The notes below the pieces were generated by a model. It saw nothing but the letters and a program-made list of their open reading frames with translations, was not told where the DNA came from and did not search any database. This document shows, piece by piece, positions 7,625 to 15,882 of a stretch of 64,000 bases of DNA. The stretch is from Wansuia hejianensis (lineage in GTDB: Bacteria; Bacillota; Clostridia; Lachnospirales; Lachnospiraceae): positions 3,667,501 to 3,731,500 of the forward strand of contig NZ_CP060635.1 in NCBI RefSeq assembly GCF_014337215.1, given 5' to 3'. Numbering within the stretch: position 1 is the first letter of the stretch; the number at the start of each line of letters is the position of its first letter. A program made the translations under genes and the position numbers.

Positions 7625-8565
7625 ATGGACGTATTAAGAGGCAATATCAAAACCGTTTATTTCAGGTATTTAAGCGCCGCTTTCGGAAGCGCGCTGGTCA
7701 GCTCGATTTACAGCATTGTGGATATGGCTATGGTGGGGTTAGTATGAAGGTTCCGGAGGCACGGCAGCGCTTGCAGTGGCGGCTCCGGTCTGGAATCTCA
7801 TCTACAGCCCGGGGCTGCTGACGGGAATCGGCGGTTCGGTATTATTCAGCGCCGCGCGCGGCAGGGGAGATAAAAAGAAGGGGAATGATTATTTTACTTT
7901 AGCCTTAATCCTTACTGCCTTTTTGGCGGCAGTCAGCTGGTTTGTCATAGTGTTCTGGGATACACAGCTGCTCGGTTTTTTTGGAGCGGAAGAAACGCTG
8001 ATGATTTTGGCCAAGAGATATCTGTTTCCCGTGAAATTTGCTGTGCCTTTGTTCGTATTCAATCAGATGCTGTCTGCGTTTCTCAGAAATGATAATCATC
8101 CGGGTTTTGCCACGGCGGCAGTCCTGTCCGGAGGTGTTTTTAATATTCGGCGACTATTTCTTTGTATTTAAGATGGATATGGGAATAGAAGGGGCCGGGC
8201 TGGCAACGGCTATCGGCGCGCTGATTACTCTGCTGGTCATGACGGCCCATTTTTTCTCCCGGAAGAATTCTCTCAGACTGGTCAGGCCGGGACGAATGGC
8301 GGAAAAAAGCCGGCGAGTTCTTGTGACAGGGTTTTCCACCTACTATTTTCAGTCGGTGATGAAACCGGCGGCTTCGCTGAGGATATCGATTCTCAGAGGG
8401 CTGGCGGTGAGCGGAATTCTGATCTGGCTGCTGCCTGTAATTGCGGGAGCGGACTCTCTGTGGTTCGCGATGCCGGTTACCGAGCTGGCGGTTGCCATAG
8501 CCGTAACAGCTCTGATGCACAAATATGGACGGGAGCGGCGGGTTCGCGGAGAGGTACGCCATTGA
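7625..8565 (+). pseudogene. MATE-family efflux transporter, decayed
   Basis: Reading across frames reconstructs a Na+/H+-drug MATE transporter. The first part starts at ATG 7625 with AAGGAG before it and ends in MAMVG before a stop at 7745. The protein continues in another frame as YEGSGGTAALAVAAPVWN through LSGGVFNI, then shifts again near 8148 to FGDYFFVFKMDMG. Finally LVTGF runs straight into STYYFQSVMKPAAS, which in intact homologues lies over one hundred residues later, so an internal deletion has also occurred. Three independent lesions make restoration of function unlikely. Its stop codon overlaps the -35 box of the serine acetyltransferase promoter. Confidence 0.88.
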
Positions 8566-8590
8566 CAAGTGGCGGGGGCGATGCTACCAT
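8562..8590 (+). promoter_or_regulatory. Sigma-A promoter of serine acetyltransferase gene
   Basis: Consensus -35 TTGACA (8562-8567) and -10 TACCAT (8585-8590) with 17-base spacing. The leader of about 100 bases shows no recognised T-box or SAM riboswitch. Confidence 0.65.
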
Positions 8591-8698
8591 AGATTGACAG
8601 GACGGATTACATGCCCGCAGGGCACCACGAGCTTCACGCCCGGCATGGCATGCGTTAAAGTGTCTTATGGAATGCAGTAAATGGATAGGGAGGTCATG

Positions 8699-9634
8699 AT
8701 GAAGCGTAATACGGAGCAATTAGTGGATGCAATTCTGGAAAGCTATGAACAATATGATACAATTACCCGGCTGGATGAGGATAATATTCTGAATAAGGAA
8801 ATTTTGATTGAAGTTGTGGAGAAGATCAGACAGCTCCTTTTTCCGGGATTTTTTGATCCTAACAGAGTCCGTACGGAATATGTGAAGTTTCTCGTGGGTG
8901 AACGTATGGAATTTATTCAGTACCATTTGAGAAAACAGGTTGCGAAGGCTCTGGGAAACCGGGACCTGTGCGAAGAGTGCAGGCGTTCTGTAATCATGAA
9001 GCAGGCGGAAGATCTGGTCTATGAATTTATCTCTAAAATCCCGAAGCTCCGGGAGTACCTGTCTACAGATATAGAGGCGGCCTATAATGGAGATCCGGCG
9101 GCATACAGCACAGATGAGATTATTTTCTGTTATCCTGGGGTTTTTGCAGTCACTGTGTACCGGATTGCCCATGAACTCTGGCTTCTGAAGGTTCCGATGA
9201 TACCGAGAATCATCACAGAATATGCACACAGCGTCACGGGAATTGATATCCATCCTGGTGCAACAATCGGAAAACATTTTTTTATAGATCACGGTACAGG
9301 CATTGTAATCGGCGAGACCACGCTGATTGGGGACAATGTAAAGATTTATCAGGGCGTGACACTGGGCGCCCTTTCAACAAGGAAAGGACAGCAGCTTAAG
9401 GGTGTGAAACGTCATCCGACCATCGGCGATAATGTAACCATCTATTCGGGAACTACGGTGCTGGGAGGAGATACTGTTATTGGGAACGGGGCGACAATCG
9501 GGGGCAATGCATTTATTGTGAGCTCAATAGCAGAAGGGATGAAGGTAAGCGTGAAAAATCCGGAACTGCAGTTCAGCGAGGGAACCTCCGCCAGCGAACT
9601 GGTGCAGGATGAATTCTGGGATTGGGTGATATAG
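8699..9634 (+). CDS. cysE: Serine O-acetyltransferase
   Basis: The enzyme acetylates L-serine with acetyl-CoA to O-acetylserine, the precursor of cysteine. A helical N-terminal domain of about 170 residues precedes a left-handed beta helix with hexapeptide repeats. Key segments are GIDIHPGATIGKHFFIDHG (catalytic His and Asp region), IVIGETTLIGDN, and YQGVTLGALS. The long form of about 311 residues is common in Clostridia and Bacteroides. GGGAGG at 8688-8693 best fits ATG 8699; the upstream ATG at 8681 overlaps that site and is unlikely. It has its own promoter and terminator, so it is a single-gene unit. Confidence 0.92.
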   Translation: MKRNTEQLVDAILESYEQYDTITRLDEDNILNKEILIEVVEKIRQLLFPGFFDPNRVRTEYVKFLVGERMEFIQYHLRKQVAKALGNRDLCEECRRSVIMKQAEDLVYEFISKIPKLREYLSTDIEAAYNGDPAAYSTDEIIFCYPGVFAVTVYRIAHELWLLKVPMIPRIITEYAHSVTGIDIHPGATIGKHFFIDHGTGIVIGETTLIGDNVKIYQGVTLGALSTRKGQQLKGVKRHPTIGDNVTIYSGTTVLGGDTVIGNGATIGGNAFIVSSIAEGMKVSVKNPELQFSEGTSASELVQDEFWDWVI

Positions 9635-9655
9635 AAATTTTGTATATGGTAATTA

Positions 9656-9690
9656 TGAAAAGGGTACTGGGGACGGTACCTTTTTTGTAT
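9656..9690 (+). terminator. Intrinsic terminator after cysE
   Basis: AAAAGG-GTAC pairs with GTACCTTTT around TGGGGACG, followed by T residues. Confidence 0.7.
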
Positions 9691-9738
9691 GGGACTTTAA
9701 TATAGAAAAAAGAATTACTGAATTTTGTCGGACTGTAT

Positions 9739-9781
9739 TTGACGCATTACAAAATATATGTTATATTTATAACTGTTATAA
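9739..9781 (+). promoter_or_regulatory. Promoter and palindromic operator of marR-tauE operon
   Basis: TTGACG (9739-9744) and TATATT (9762-9767) are 17 bases apart. A perfect inverted repeat TTATAAC-T-GTTATAA (9767-9781) covers the predicted start site, which is the usual position and size for autoregulation by a MarR dimer. Confidence 0.6.
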
Positions 9782-9821
9782 TTATTACAATATAGGGATG
9801 GGAGTCCGGAGGGGAGTGAAG

Positions 9822-10280
9822 ATGAGAACGGAGTTATTGGGGTATATCAGCCATTTTAAAAAGTTTTATACTCAGGTTTTTTCGGCATACGCAGACAAGT
9901 ATGGGCTGTCACAGCTGGAAATTGATGTCTTGCTGTTTTTATATAATAATCCGGAATTTAATACAGTCCGGGATATTTCCGAAATGCGCGGGCTGGCCAA
10001 ATCGAATGTGTCCAATGCAGTGGAGATTCTGCGCGGGCGGGGATATTTGAACAGCGAACCAGATCCGGAGAGCAGGAAGATCAAGCGGCTGAGTATATCG
10101 GATAAAATGCTCGGCAGAGCAGAAGAACTGGCGGCCTGTCAGACAGCCGGGTTTGCGCGGGCGCTCAGGGGGTTCACTGAGGAGGAGCGAGAACTCTGGA
10201 ATCGATTCGCACGGCGCATTGACCTGAATATACAGGAAGCGCTGCGAGAGAGAGAGGAAGGGAAGGAGAAGCGGAAATGA
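9822..10280 (+). CDS. MarR-family transcriptional regulator
   Basis: A small winged-helix DNA-binding protein of about 152 residues. The segment LSQLEIDVLLFLYNNPE leads into the helix-turn-helix ISEMRGLAKSNVSNAVEIL and the wing LNSEPDPESRKIKRLSIS, in the MarR order. The strong Shine-Dalgarno GGAGGGGAG five bases before ATG 9822 chooses this start over ATG 9798. Its stop overlaps the start of the TauE/SafE exporter gene by four bases (ATGA), so it is expected to control that exporter, probably through the palindrome at 9767. The inducer is unknown. Confidence 0.85.
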   Translation: MRTELLGYISHFKKFYTQVFSAYADKYGLSQLEIDVLLFLYNNPEFNTVRDISEMRGLAKSNVSNAVEILRGRGYLNSEPDPESRKIKRLSISDKMLGRAEELAACQTAGFARALRGFTEEERELWNRFARRIDLNIQEALREREEGKEKRK

Positions 10281-11044
10281 TTTATAAGTTAGTGATCTGT
10301 TTTCTGGCGGGCATGGGGGCCGGGCTTGGCACAGGCTTTGCAGGTATGAGCGCGGCTGCGGTGATCAGCCCCATGCTGATCGCATTTTTAGGCATGGAAC
10401 CTTATATGGCAGTTGGAATTGCTTTGGCAAGCGATGTATTAGCAAGCGCTGTTTCTGCCTATACTTATGGTAAGAATAAAAATCTGGACATTAAGAACGG
10501 TCTGGTCATGATGGCGGCTGTACTGGCTTTTACCCTGGTAGGCAGTTACGTATCGAGCCTTGTACCCAGCACGGCCATGGGGGGATTTTCCACATTTATG
10601 ACGCTGCTTCTGGGAATAAAGTTTATTGTGAGGCCGGTCATGACGACCAAAGCTTCCATGGAAGGCGTCAGTGTCAGGAAAAGGATCATACAGTCCCTGG
10701 TCTGCGGCAGTGTGGTTGGTTTCATCTGCGGCTTTGTCGGAGCGGGAGGCGGCATGATGATGCTTCTGCTGCTGACCAGCGTGCTGGGTTATGAATTGAA
10801 GACAGCCGTGGGTACCAGCGTCTTTATCATGACATTTACAGCCCTGACAGGTTCAGCCAGCCATTTTGTGATCGGGGGCTTGCCGGAGATCACCACTTTT
10901 GTGTTTTGCGTGGCAAGTACGCTGCTTTGGGCCAGAATTGCTGCTAAATTTGCCAATAAGGCAGAGCCCATTGTGCTGAACCGCGTTACCGGTGTAGTCC
11001 TGACAGTATTAGGCGTTGCAATTCTGGCGGTAAATTATCTTTAA
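10277..11044 (+). CDS. TauE/SafE-family sulfite/organic anion exporter
   Basis: An integral membrane protein of 255 residues with about eight hydrophobic helices. The N-terminal helix has GMGAGLGTGFAGMSAAAVIS and the second half has CGFVGAGGGMMMLLLLTS, the two G-rich repeats characteristic of the TauE/SafE family, which exports sulfite, sulfoacetate and related anions. It is translationally coupled to the marR gene upstream. Substrate is uncertain; the position close to cysE makes a sulfur compound attractive but this is inference only. Confidence 0.85.
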   Translation: MIYKLVICFLAGMGAGLGTGFAGMSAAAVISPMLIAFLGMEPYMAVGIALASDVLASAVSAYTYGKNKNLDIKNGLVMMAAVLAFTLVGSYVSSLVPSTAMGGFSTFMTLLLGIKFIVRPVMTTKASMEGVSVRKRIIQSLVCGSVVGFICGFVGAGGGMMMLLLLTSVLGYELKTAVGTSVFIMTFTALTGSASHFVIGGLPEITTFVFCVASTLLWARIAAKFANKAEPIVLNRVTGVVLTVLGVAILAVNYL

Positions 11045-11150
11045 ACGGATATGTGGCTAAAATTCTTATAGCATCTTTATGTGGCTTACTGTATAATAAA
11101 TACAGAAGTCTCGGCACACGAGTACGGTAGAATATAGGAGAATAACAGGT

Positions 11151-12770
11151 ATGAGCAAATCAAAGAAACTAAAAAGAAGAATTATATTAATTGCGGTTCT
11201 CGCAGCGATTGTGTTTCTGTATTATTATATTGAACTTCCTGCAATTAATATCCATTCGGGGGGGTTTTGGGGATTCATGATCCTGATTGCCATCCTGCTG
11301 GTGGCCGTACTGCGGGTACTGCCGTTGATAAAGAGATCGCAGGAGGATGGGATTTCCCCTGATTTCCGGGGAGACAAGCCTCTGAGAGTTGGAATTATCA
11401 TTGTTGGGGCGTTGATTTTGATATTTATTATTGGTTCCATTTTATCTTCCCCCATCGTGAATGCAGGGAAATACCAAAAGCTCCTGACAGTACAGGAGGG
11501 GGATTTTGCATCTGATATTGAGGAGGTGGATATCAAGACGATCCCGCTTCTGGACAAGGACAGCGCGACTCTTCTGGGGAACAGGAAGATGGGAAGCATG
11601 GCGGATATGGTGTCTCAGTTTGAAGTGGCAGATGATTACAGCCAGATTAATTATCAGGATGCCCCTGTCCGTGTATCGCCCCTGACCTATGCCAGCCCGA
11701 TCAAATGGCTGACGAATCAGAGCAGCGGAATTCCTGCCTACATGAAGATTGATATGGCGACTCAGGATACAGAGCTGGTAAAGCTGGATAAGCCAATCCG
11801 CTACTCGAAGGGTGAACATTTTAACAGGAACATTTACCGCCATCTGCGGTTCAAATATCCAACTTATATTTTTGATAATCTCTTTTTTGAGATAGACGAT
11901 GAAGGGACTCCCTGGTATATCTGTTCCGTGAAGAAATTTACGATTGGGCTGTTCGGCGGCCAGACCATCGGCCGGGTGGTGCTGTGTAATGCCCAGACCG
12001 GCGAATGCCAGGATCTGGCGGTGGAGGACGTGCCGCAGTGGGTGGATAAGGTCTATTCGGCGGAGCTGCTCACTCAGTTCTATGATTATTATGGGACGCT
12101 GAAGCACGGCTGGCTGAATTCTGTTCTCGGTCAGAAGGACTGCCTGACGACTACAGACGGATATAATTATCTTGCGATCGATGATGATGTCTGGGTGTAT
12201 ACGGGCGTGACTTCCGTGACGGGTGACCAGAGTATTGTCGGTTTTGTGCTGATGAACCAGCGGACGAAGGAGACGAAATTCTATTCCGTGACCGGCGCCG
12301 TGGAAAACAGTGCCATGGGCAGCGCGGAGGGCCAGGTGCAGAACCTGGGTTACCGGGCGACTTTCCCGCTGCTGTTGAATATCAGCGACCAGCCGACATA
12401 TTTCCTGGCATTGAAAGACGACAGTGGCCTGGTGAAGAAATATGCCCTGGTGAATGTGCAGAAATACCAGATTGTTGCGATCGGCGATACGGTCAGCGAG
12501 TGCCAGGAGAATTATGCGAAGCTTCTGGCTACGAATGACATTGGGACAGAGGTCAAGGAAAGCCAGAGCGCGCGAGGCATCATTGAAAAAATGGTTCAGG
12601 TGGTAGTGGAAGGCAATACTCACTTCTATATCATGCTGGAAGGAGATGAGAACCTCTATGATGTGAATGTAGCGGAAAATCTGGATGTGCTGAGATTTGA
12701 CGTGGGAGACCGTATCACGATAGAGTATACAGAAGGTGTGGATAGCTGCATCGTCAGCGAAATAAAATAA
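11151..12770 (+). CDS. Unrecognised membrane protein with large extracytoplasmic domain
   Basis: Family not recognised. The basic N-terminus (KSKKLKRR) is followed by three predicted transmembrane segments within the first 105 residues (about 11-29, 39-57 and 79-103). Then comes a long soluble region of some 430 residues rich in aromatic and acidic residues, with no catalytic motif I can name. The order suggests a membrane anchor with an external domain. A TATAAT box at 11092-11097 lies upstream without a clear -35, and GGAG precedes ATG 11151. It stands alone between the exporter and the microcompartment region. Homologues probably exist in Clostridia but I cannot assign a function. Confidence 0.7.
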   Translation: MSKSKKLKRRIILIAVLAAIVFLYYYIELPAINIHSGGFWGFMILIAILLVAVLRVLPLIKRSQEDGISPDFRGDKPLRVGIIIVGALILIFIIGSILSSPIVNAGKYQKLLTVQEGDFASDIEEVDIKTIPLLDKDSATLLGNRKMGSMADMVSQFEVADDYSQINYQDAPVRVSPLTYASPIKWLTNQSSGIPAYMKIDMATQDTELVKLDKPIRYSKGEHFNRNIYRHLRFKYPTYIFDNLFFEIDDEGTPWYICSVKKFTIGLFGGQTIGRVVLCNAQTGECQDLAVEDVPQWVDKVYSAELLTQFYDYYGTLKHGWLNSVLGQKDCLTTTDGYNYLAIDDDVWVYTGVTSVTGDQSIVGFVLMNQRTKETKFYSVTGAVENSAMGSAEGQVQNLGYRATFPLLLNISDQPTYFLALKDDSGLVKKYALVNVQKYQIVAIGDTVSECQENYAKLLATNDIGTEVKESQSARGIIEKMVQVVVEGNTHFYIMLEGDENLYDVNVAENLDVLRFDVGDRITIEYTEGVDSCIVSEIK

Positions 12771-12903
12771 ATTTATTGCCTGTCGTAGAAACGGAACTTC
12801 GCTGACAGGTCAGAGGGGCAGGTGCTCAGTGAATGAGGGGATCATTGATAGAGTGCCTGTCCTTCTGTTTTTGGTGGATAGTAAGTTCCCTGAATTTTTC
12901 CGG

Positions 12904-12959
12904 TCTGTTCCCCTGCCTGCTGGGGCATGTATTTCGGGATGCCTTGTGGGTATAGATTT
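12904..12959 (+). repeat. Dispersed copy of the 69-bp structured repeat
   Basis: The sequence from CTGTTCC through GGGTATA matches the B-type unit of the 33-kb tandem array at roughly four positions in five, including CTGTTCC, GGGCATG, CGG and TGTGGGTATA. It sits about 100 bases upstream of the pduC promoter. The rest of the 362-base gap 12771-13132 contains imperfect hairpins after the preceding gene and no credible gene. Confidence 0.6.
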
Positions 12960-13056
12960 GCGGGAATTTGTGAGATTGAGCGGGACTTTGATGTTGCTTC
13001 TTGTGGAATGATTCGCAGAAAAATGTGGGATTGTGAATGTTTTGGGGAAATATCTA

Positions 13057-13085
13057 TTGCTATTTTAGTGGGGTTGCGTTATAAT
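13057..13085 (+). promoter_or_regulatory. Sigma-A promoter of pduCDEGH operon
   Basis: TTGCTA (13057-13062) and a consensus TATAAT (13080-13085) are 17 bases apart. The leader is about 40 bases and holds only the Shine-Dalgarno site. No cobalamin riboswitch consensus was seen. Confidence 0.65.
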
Positions 13086-13132
13086 GAGCCTAACGATGGA
13101 ATTGTGGAGAAGTATCTGCAAGGAGAATGAAG

Positions 13133-14797
13133 ATGAAGAGATCTAAACGTATTGAAACACTGGATCAACGGCCGGTGAATCTGGACGGATTTATTAATGA
13201 ATGGCCTGAAATGGGATTTGTTGCGATGAGCAGTCCCTACGATCCCAAGCCATCCGTGAAAGTGCGGGAAGGGAAGATCGTTGAACTGGACGGCAAGAAA
13301 AGAGAAGAATTTGATTTTATTGACCAGTTTATTGCAGATTATGCGATTGATATTGAACGAGCGGAAAAATCCATGTCGGTGCCTGCTTTGAACATTGCCA
13401 GGATGATTGTGGATATACATGTGTCCCGGAAGGAGATCCTGGAATTAATTTCCGGAATCACACCTGCCAAGATGGTAGAGGTTATGAACCATCTGAATGT
13501 GGTGGAGCTGATGATGGGCATGCAGAAAATACGTGCCAGGAAGACGCCGGGCAACCAGGCTCATATCACGAACCTGAAGGATGATCCGGTGCAGATAGCG
13601 GCGGATGCGGCAGAAGGCGCACTGCGCGGTTTTGCAGAAGAGGAGACGACCATGGGCGTGGCCCGTTATGCTCCACTGAGTGCCATGGCGCTGCTGATCG
13701 GCTCACAGGTAGGGCGTCCCGGCGTGCTGACACAGTGTTCCGCCGAGGAAGCGACAGAGCTGGAGCTGGGAATCCGCGGCCTGACTACATATGCAGAGAC
13801 ACTCTCCGTCTATGGTACGGAAAAGGTGTTTATAGATGGCGATGATACGCCGTATTCAAAGGCATTTTTGAATTCCGCCTATGCATCCAGGGGTCTGAAG
13901 GTGCGTTTTACTTCCGGATCAGGTTCCGAGGTGCTGATGGGCAACAGCGAGAAGAAGTCGATGCTGTACCTGGAGTGCCGCTGCCTCTACGCCACGAAGG
14001 GTGCGGGAAGCCAAGGCATTCAGAACGGTTCCGTAAGCTGCATCGGCGTTCCGGGTTCGGTGCCCGGAGGTATCCGTGAGGTTATGAGCGAGAACCTGGT
14101 AGCGGCTCTGCTGGGGCTGGAATGTGCTTCCTCCAATGACCAGAGCTTTTCAAATTCTGATATGCGCCGTACGGCCAGAACTATGCTGCAGTTTCTTCCG
14201 GGTACGGATTTCATTTTCTCCGGATATGCTGCAGAACCGAATTATGATAATATGTTCGCGGGATCTAACTTCGATGCCGAGGATTTTGATGATTATAATG
14301 TCCTTCAGAGGGACATGCAGGTGGACGGCGGCCTGAGGCCGGTGACGGAAGAAGAAGTCATCCGCGTGCGGAATAAAGCTGCAAAGGCTGTTCAGGCTGT
14401 ATTCAGGCAGCTGGGACTGACACCTGTTTCAGATGAACAGGTTGAGGCGGTTACTTATGCTCACGGAAGCAGGGACACTCTGCCCAGAGATGTTACGGCG
14501 GATCTGATGGCAGCGGAGGATGTGCTGAAGCGGGGGATTACGGGCGTCGATGTGGTGCGCGCCCTGTCTGAGTCCGGTTATCAGGATGTGGCGGAAAGTG
14601 TGCTGAACATGCTGAAACAGAGGGTTGTCGGTGACTATATGCAGACGGCTGCGATCCTGGACAGGAATTTCCGCGTGCTGTCCGGAGTTAATACACCCAA
14701 TGATTATATGGGCCCCGGAACCGGTTACCGTGTGGAAGGAAGCCGATGGGAAGAGATTAAGAAAATTCCTCACATTATAAATCCTAAGGATATTTAG
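13133..14797 (+). CDS. pduC: Propanediol dehydratase large subunit
   Basis: Catalytic alpha subunit of adenosylcobalamin-dependent diol dehydratase, which converts 1,2-propanediol to propionaldehyde by radical rearrangement. The sequence is full length (554 aa, same as the Salmonella protein) and opens with KRSKRIETLDQRPVNLDGFI. The substrate and potassium site region is visible in RGLTTYAETLSVYGTE, ECASSNDQSFSNSDMRRTAR and FIFSGYAAEPNYDNMFAGSN, and the C-terminus ends in a GTGYR motif. GGAG at 13122 gives seven-base spacing to ATG 13133; ATG 13127 would be too close. It heads a tight operon with pduD, E, G, H and O. A glycerol dehydratase role is possible; the Pdu context favours propanediol. 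Confidence 0.95.
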   Translation: MKRSKRIETLDQRPVNLDGFINEWPEMGFVAMSSPYDPKPSVKVREGKIVELDGKKREEFDFIDQFIADYAIDIERAEKSMSVPALNIARMIVDIHVSRKEILELISGITPAKMVEVMNHLNVVELMMGMQKIRARKTPGNQAHITNLKDDPVQIAADAAEGALRGFAEEETTMGVARYAPLSAMALLIGSQVGRPGVLTQCSAEEATELELGIRGLTTYAETLSVYGTEKVFIDGDDTPYSKAFLNSAYASRGLKVRFTSGSGSEVLMGNSEKKSMLYLECRCLYATKGAGSQGIQNGSVSCIGVPGSVPGGIREVMSENLVAALLGLECASSNDQSFSNSDMRRTARTMLQFLPGTDFIFSGYAAEPNYDNMFAGSNFDAEDFDDYNVLQRDMQVDGGLRPVTEEEVIRVRNKAAKAVQAVFRQLGLTPVSDEQVEAVTYAHGSRDTLPRDVTADLMAAEDVLKRGITGVDVVRALSESGYQDVAESVLNMLKQRVVGDYMQTAAILDRNFRVLSGVNTPNDYMGPGTGYRVEGSRWEEIKKIPHIINPKDI

Positions 14798-14808
14798 GAG
14801 GAGAGACA

Positions 14809-15489
14809 ATGCAGATCAGTGAAACGTTAGTAAAACAGATAACTGAAGCGGTGATTGCGCAGATGCAGAACCGGCAAGGAGACTCAGTCTCCGCGGTGCC
14901 TTCATCGGAGGTGCCTTCCATGGCCGGCCATGACCGAATCAATGAGAAGAAGACCTCCTATGCCGGATATCCCAGGGCGAAGAAAGGAACTGATCCGAAA
15001 GAGGTCGTGATCGGTGTGGGGGCAGCATTTCAGAGGGAAATTAAGAAGACCATCTGTGGGATACCGCTGGAAGATGTCCTGAAGAATGTTAAGGCGGGTA
15101 TTGAAGAAGAGGGTATGATTCCCAGAGTCGTGAAGATCCTGGACACCTCAGATGTGTGCTTTATGGCTCTGGAAGCGGCCAAGCTGTCAGGTTCGGGGAT
15201 TGGTGTGGGCATTCAGTCCAAGGGAACTACGGTCATTCATCAGAAAGACCTGTATCCCCTTTCCAACCTGGAACTGTTCCCCCAGGCGCCGCTGATGGAC
15301 CTGGAGACGTACCGGAAGATTGGACAGAATGCCGCCAAATATGTGAAAGGTGAGCAGGTAGTTCCGGTTCCCTGTACCAATGATCCTATGTCCAGGCCGA
15401 AATATCAGGTAAAAGCGGCGTTGATGCACATCGCCGAGACAGAGCAGCTGGATCCGGAGATGGGAATTATCGAATGGGAGGAAAAATAA
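14809..15489 (+). CDS. pduD: Propanediol dehydratase medium subunit with encapsulation peptide
   Basis: Beta subunit of the B12-dependent diol dehydratase; it contacts the cobalamin cofactor. The core has EVVIGVGAAFQREIKKTICG, GIGVGIQSKGTTVIHQKDL and LSNLELFPQAP as in known PduD. The first 20 residues (ISETLVKQITEAVIAQMQ) form an amphipathic helix followed by a variable linker, matching the N-terminal peptide that packages the enzyme in the shell. The gene starts 11 bases after pduC with AGGAGAG before ATG and abuts pduE. Length is 226 residues, as expected. Confidence 0.95.
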   Translation: MQISETLVKQITEAVIAQMQNRQGDSVSAVPSSEVPSMAGHDRINEKKTSYAGYPRAKKGTDPKEVVIGVGAAFQREIKKTICGIPLEDVLKNVKAGIEEEGMIPRVVKILDTSDVCFMALEAAKLSGSGIGVGIQSKGTTVIHQKDLYPLSNLELFPQAPLMDLETYRKIGQNAAKYVKGEQVVPVPCTNDPMSRPKYQVKAALMHIAETEQLDPEMGIIEWEEK

Positions 15490-15882
15490 ATGCAGTACCC
15501 ATTAGGTGAACATGAAAAAGAGAGGATTACATCCAAGACTGGCAAAAAGCTTACAGACATTACGCTGGATGAGGTGATGAAGGGACACGTGGGACCAGAT
15601 GACATCAAGATTTCCAAAGAGATGTTAAAAGCTCAGGGGCAGGTGGCCAGGGAAGCGGATAATGCTCCCATGGAGAAAAATTTTGAGCGGGCGGCCGAGC
15701 TGGTGGACGTGCCGGACGATGTGATCCTGAAAATGTATGATAAATTGCGGCCGAACCGTTCCACCAAGCTGGAGCTGGTCATGATGGCCAAAGAACTTCT
15801 GGAGAAATATGACGCTAAAAACTGTGCCCGTCTTGTGATGGAAGCCGCAGAAGTATACGAAAAAAGGGGAATCTTACTTTGA
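15490..15882 (+). CDS. pduE: Propanediol dehydratase small subunit
   Basis: Gamma subunit of the diol dehydratase. The sequence LTDITLDEVMKGHVGPDDIK and the closing region NFERAAELVDVPDDVILKMYDKLRPNRST are typical. At 130 residues it is shorter than the Salmonella protein because the N-terminal extension is reduced (it starts MQYPLGEHEKERI), so this subunit seems to carry no targeting helix of its own. ATG 15490 directly follows the pduD stop codon with no gap, and the end overlaps the TTG start of pduG by four bases, so synthesis of subunits and reactivase is coupled. Confidence 0.93.
   Translation: MQYPLGEHEKERITSKTGKKLTDITLDEVMKGHVGPDDIKISKEMLKAQGQVAREADNAPMEKNFERAAELVDVPDDVILKMYDKLRPNRSTKLELVMMAKELLEKYDAKNCARLVMEAAEVYEKRGILL

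Noticed and set aside
8585..8680. Copy of the 69-bp repeat or T-box before cysE
   Set aside because: Short matches such as GCCCGCAGGGC occur but the order and other stems do not fit the repeat, and there is no T-box sequence.
11442..12623. A 393-codon minus-strand protein
   Set aside because: It lies wholly antisense to the membrane protein gene at 11151, has no ribosome site and no recognisable motif.
12829..13130. Small genes of 60-67 residues upstream of pduC
   Set aside because: They span the dispersed repeat and promoter, and lack ribosome sites.
12771..13132. Cobalamin riboswitch before pduC
   Set aside because: Expected because the enzyme needs B12, but no B12-box or conserved stems were found and the leader is only about 40 bases.
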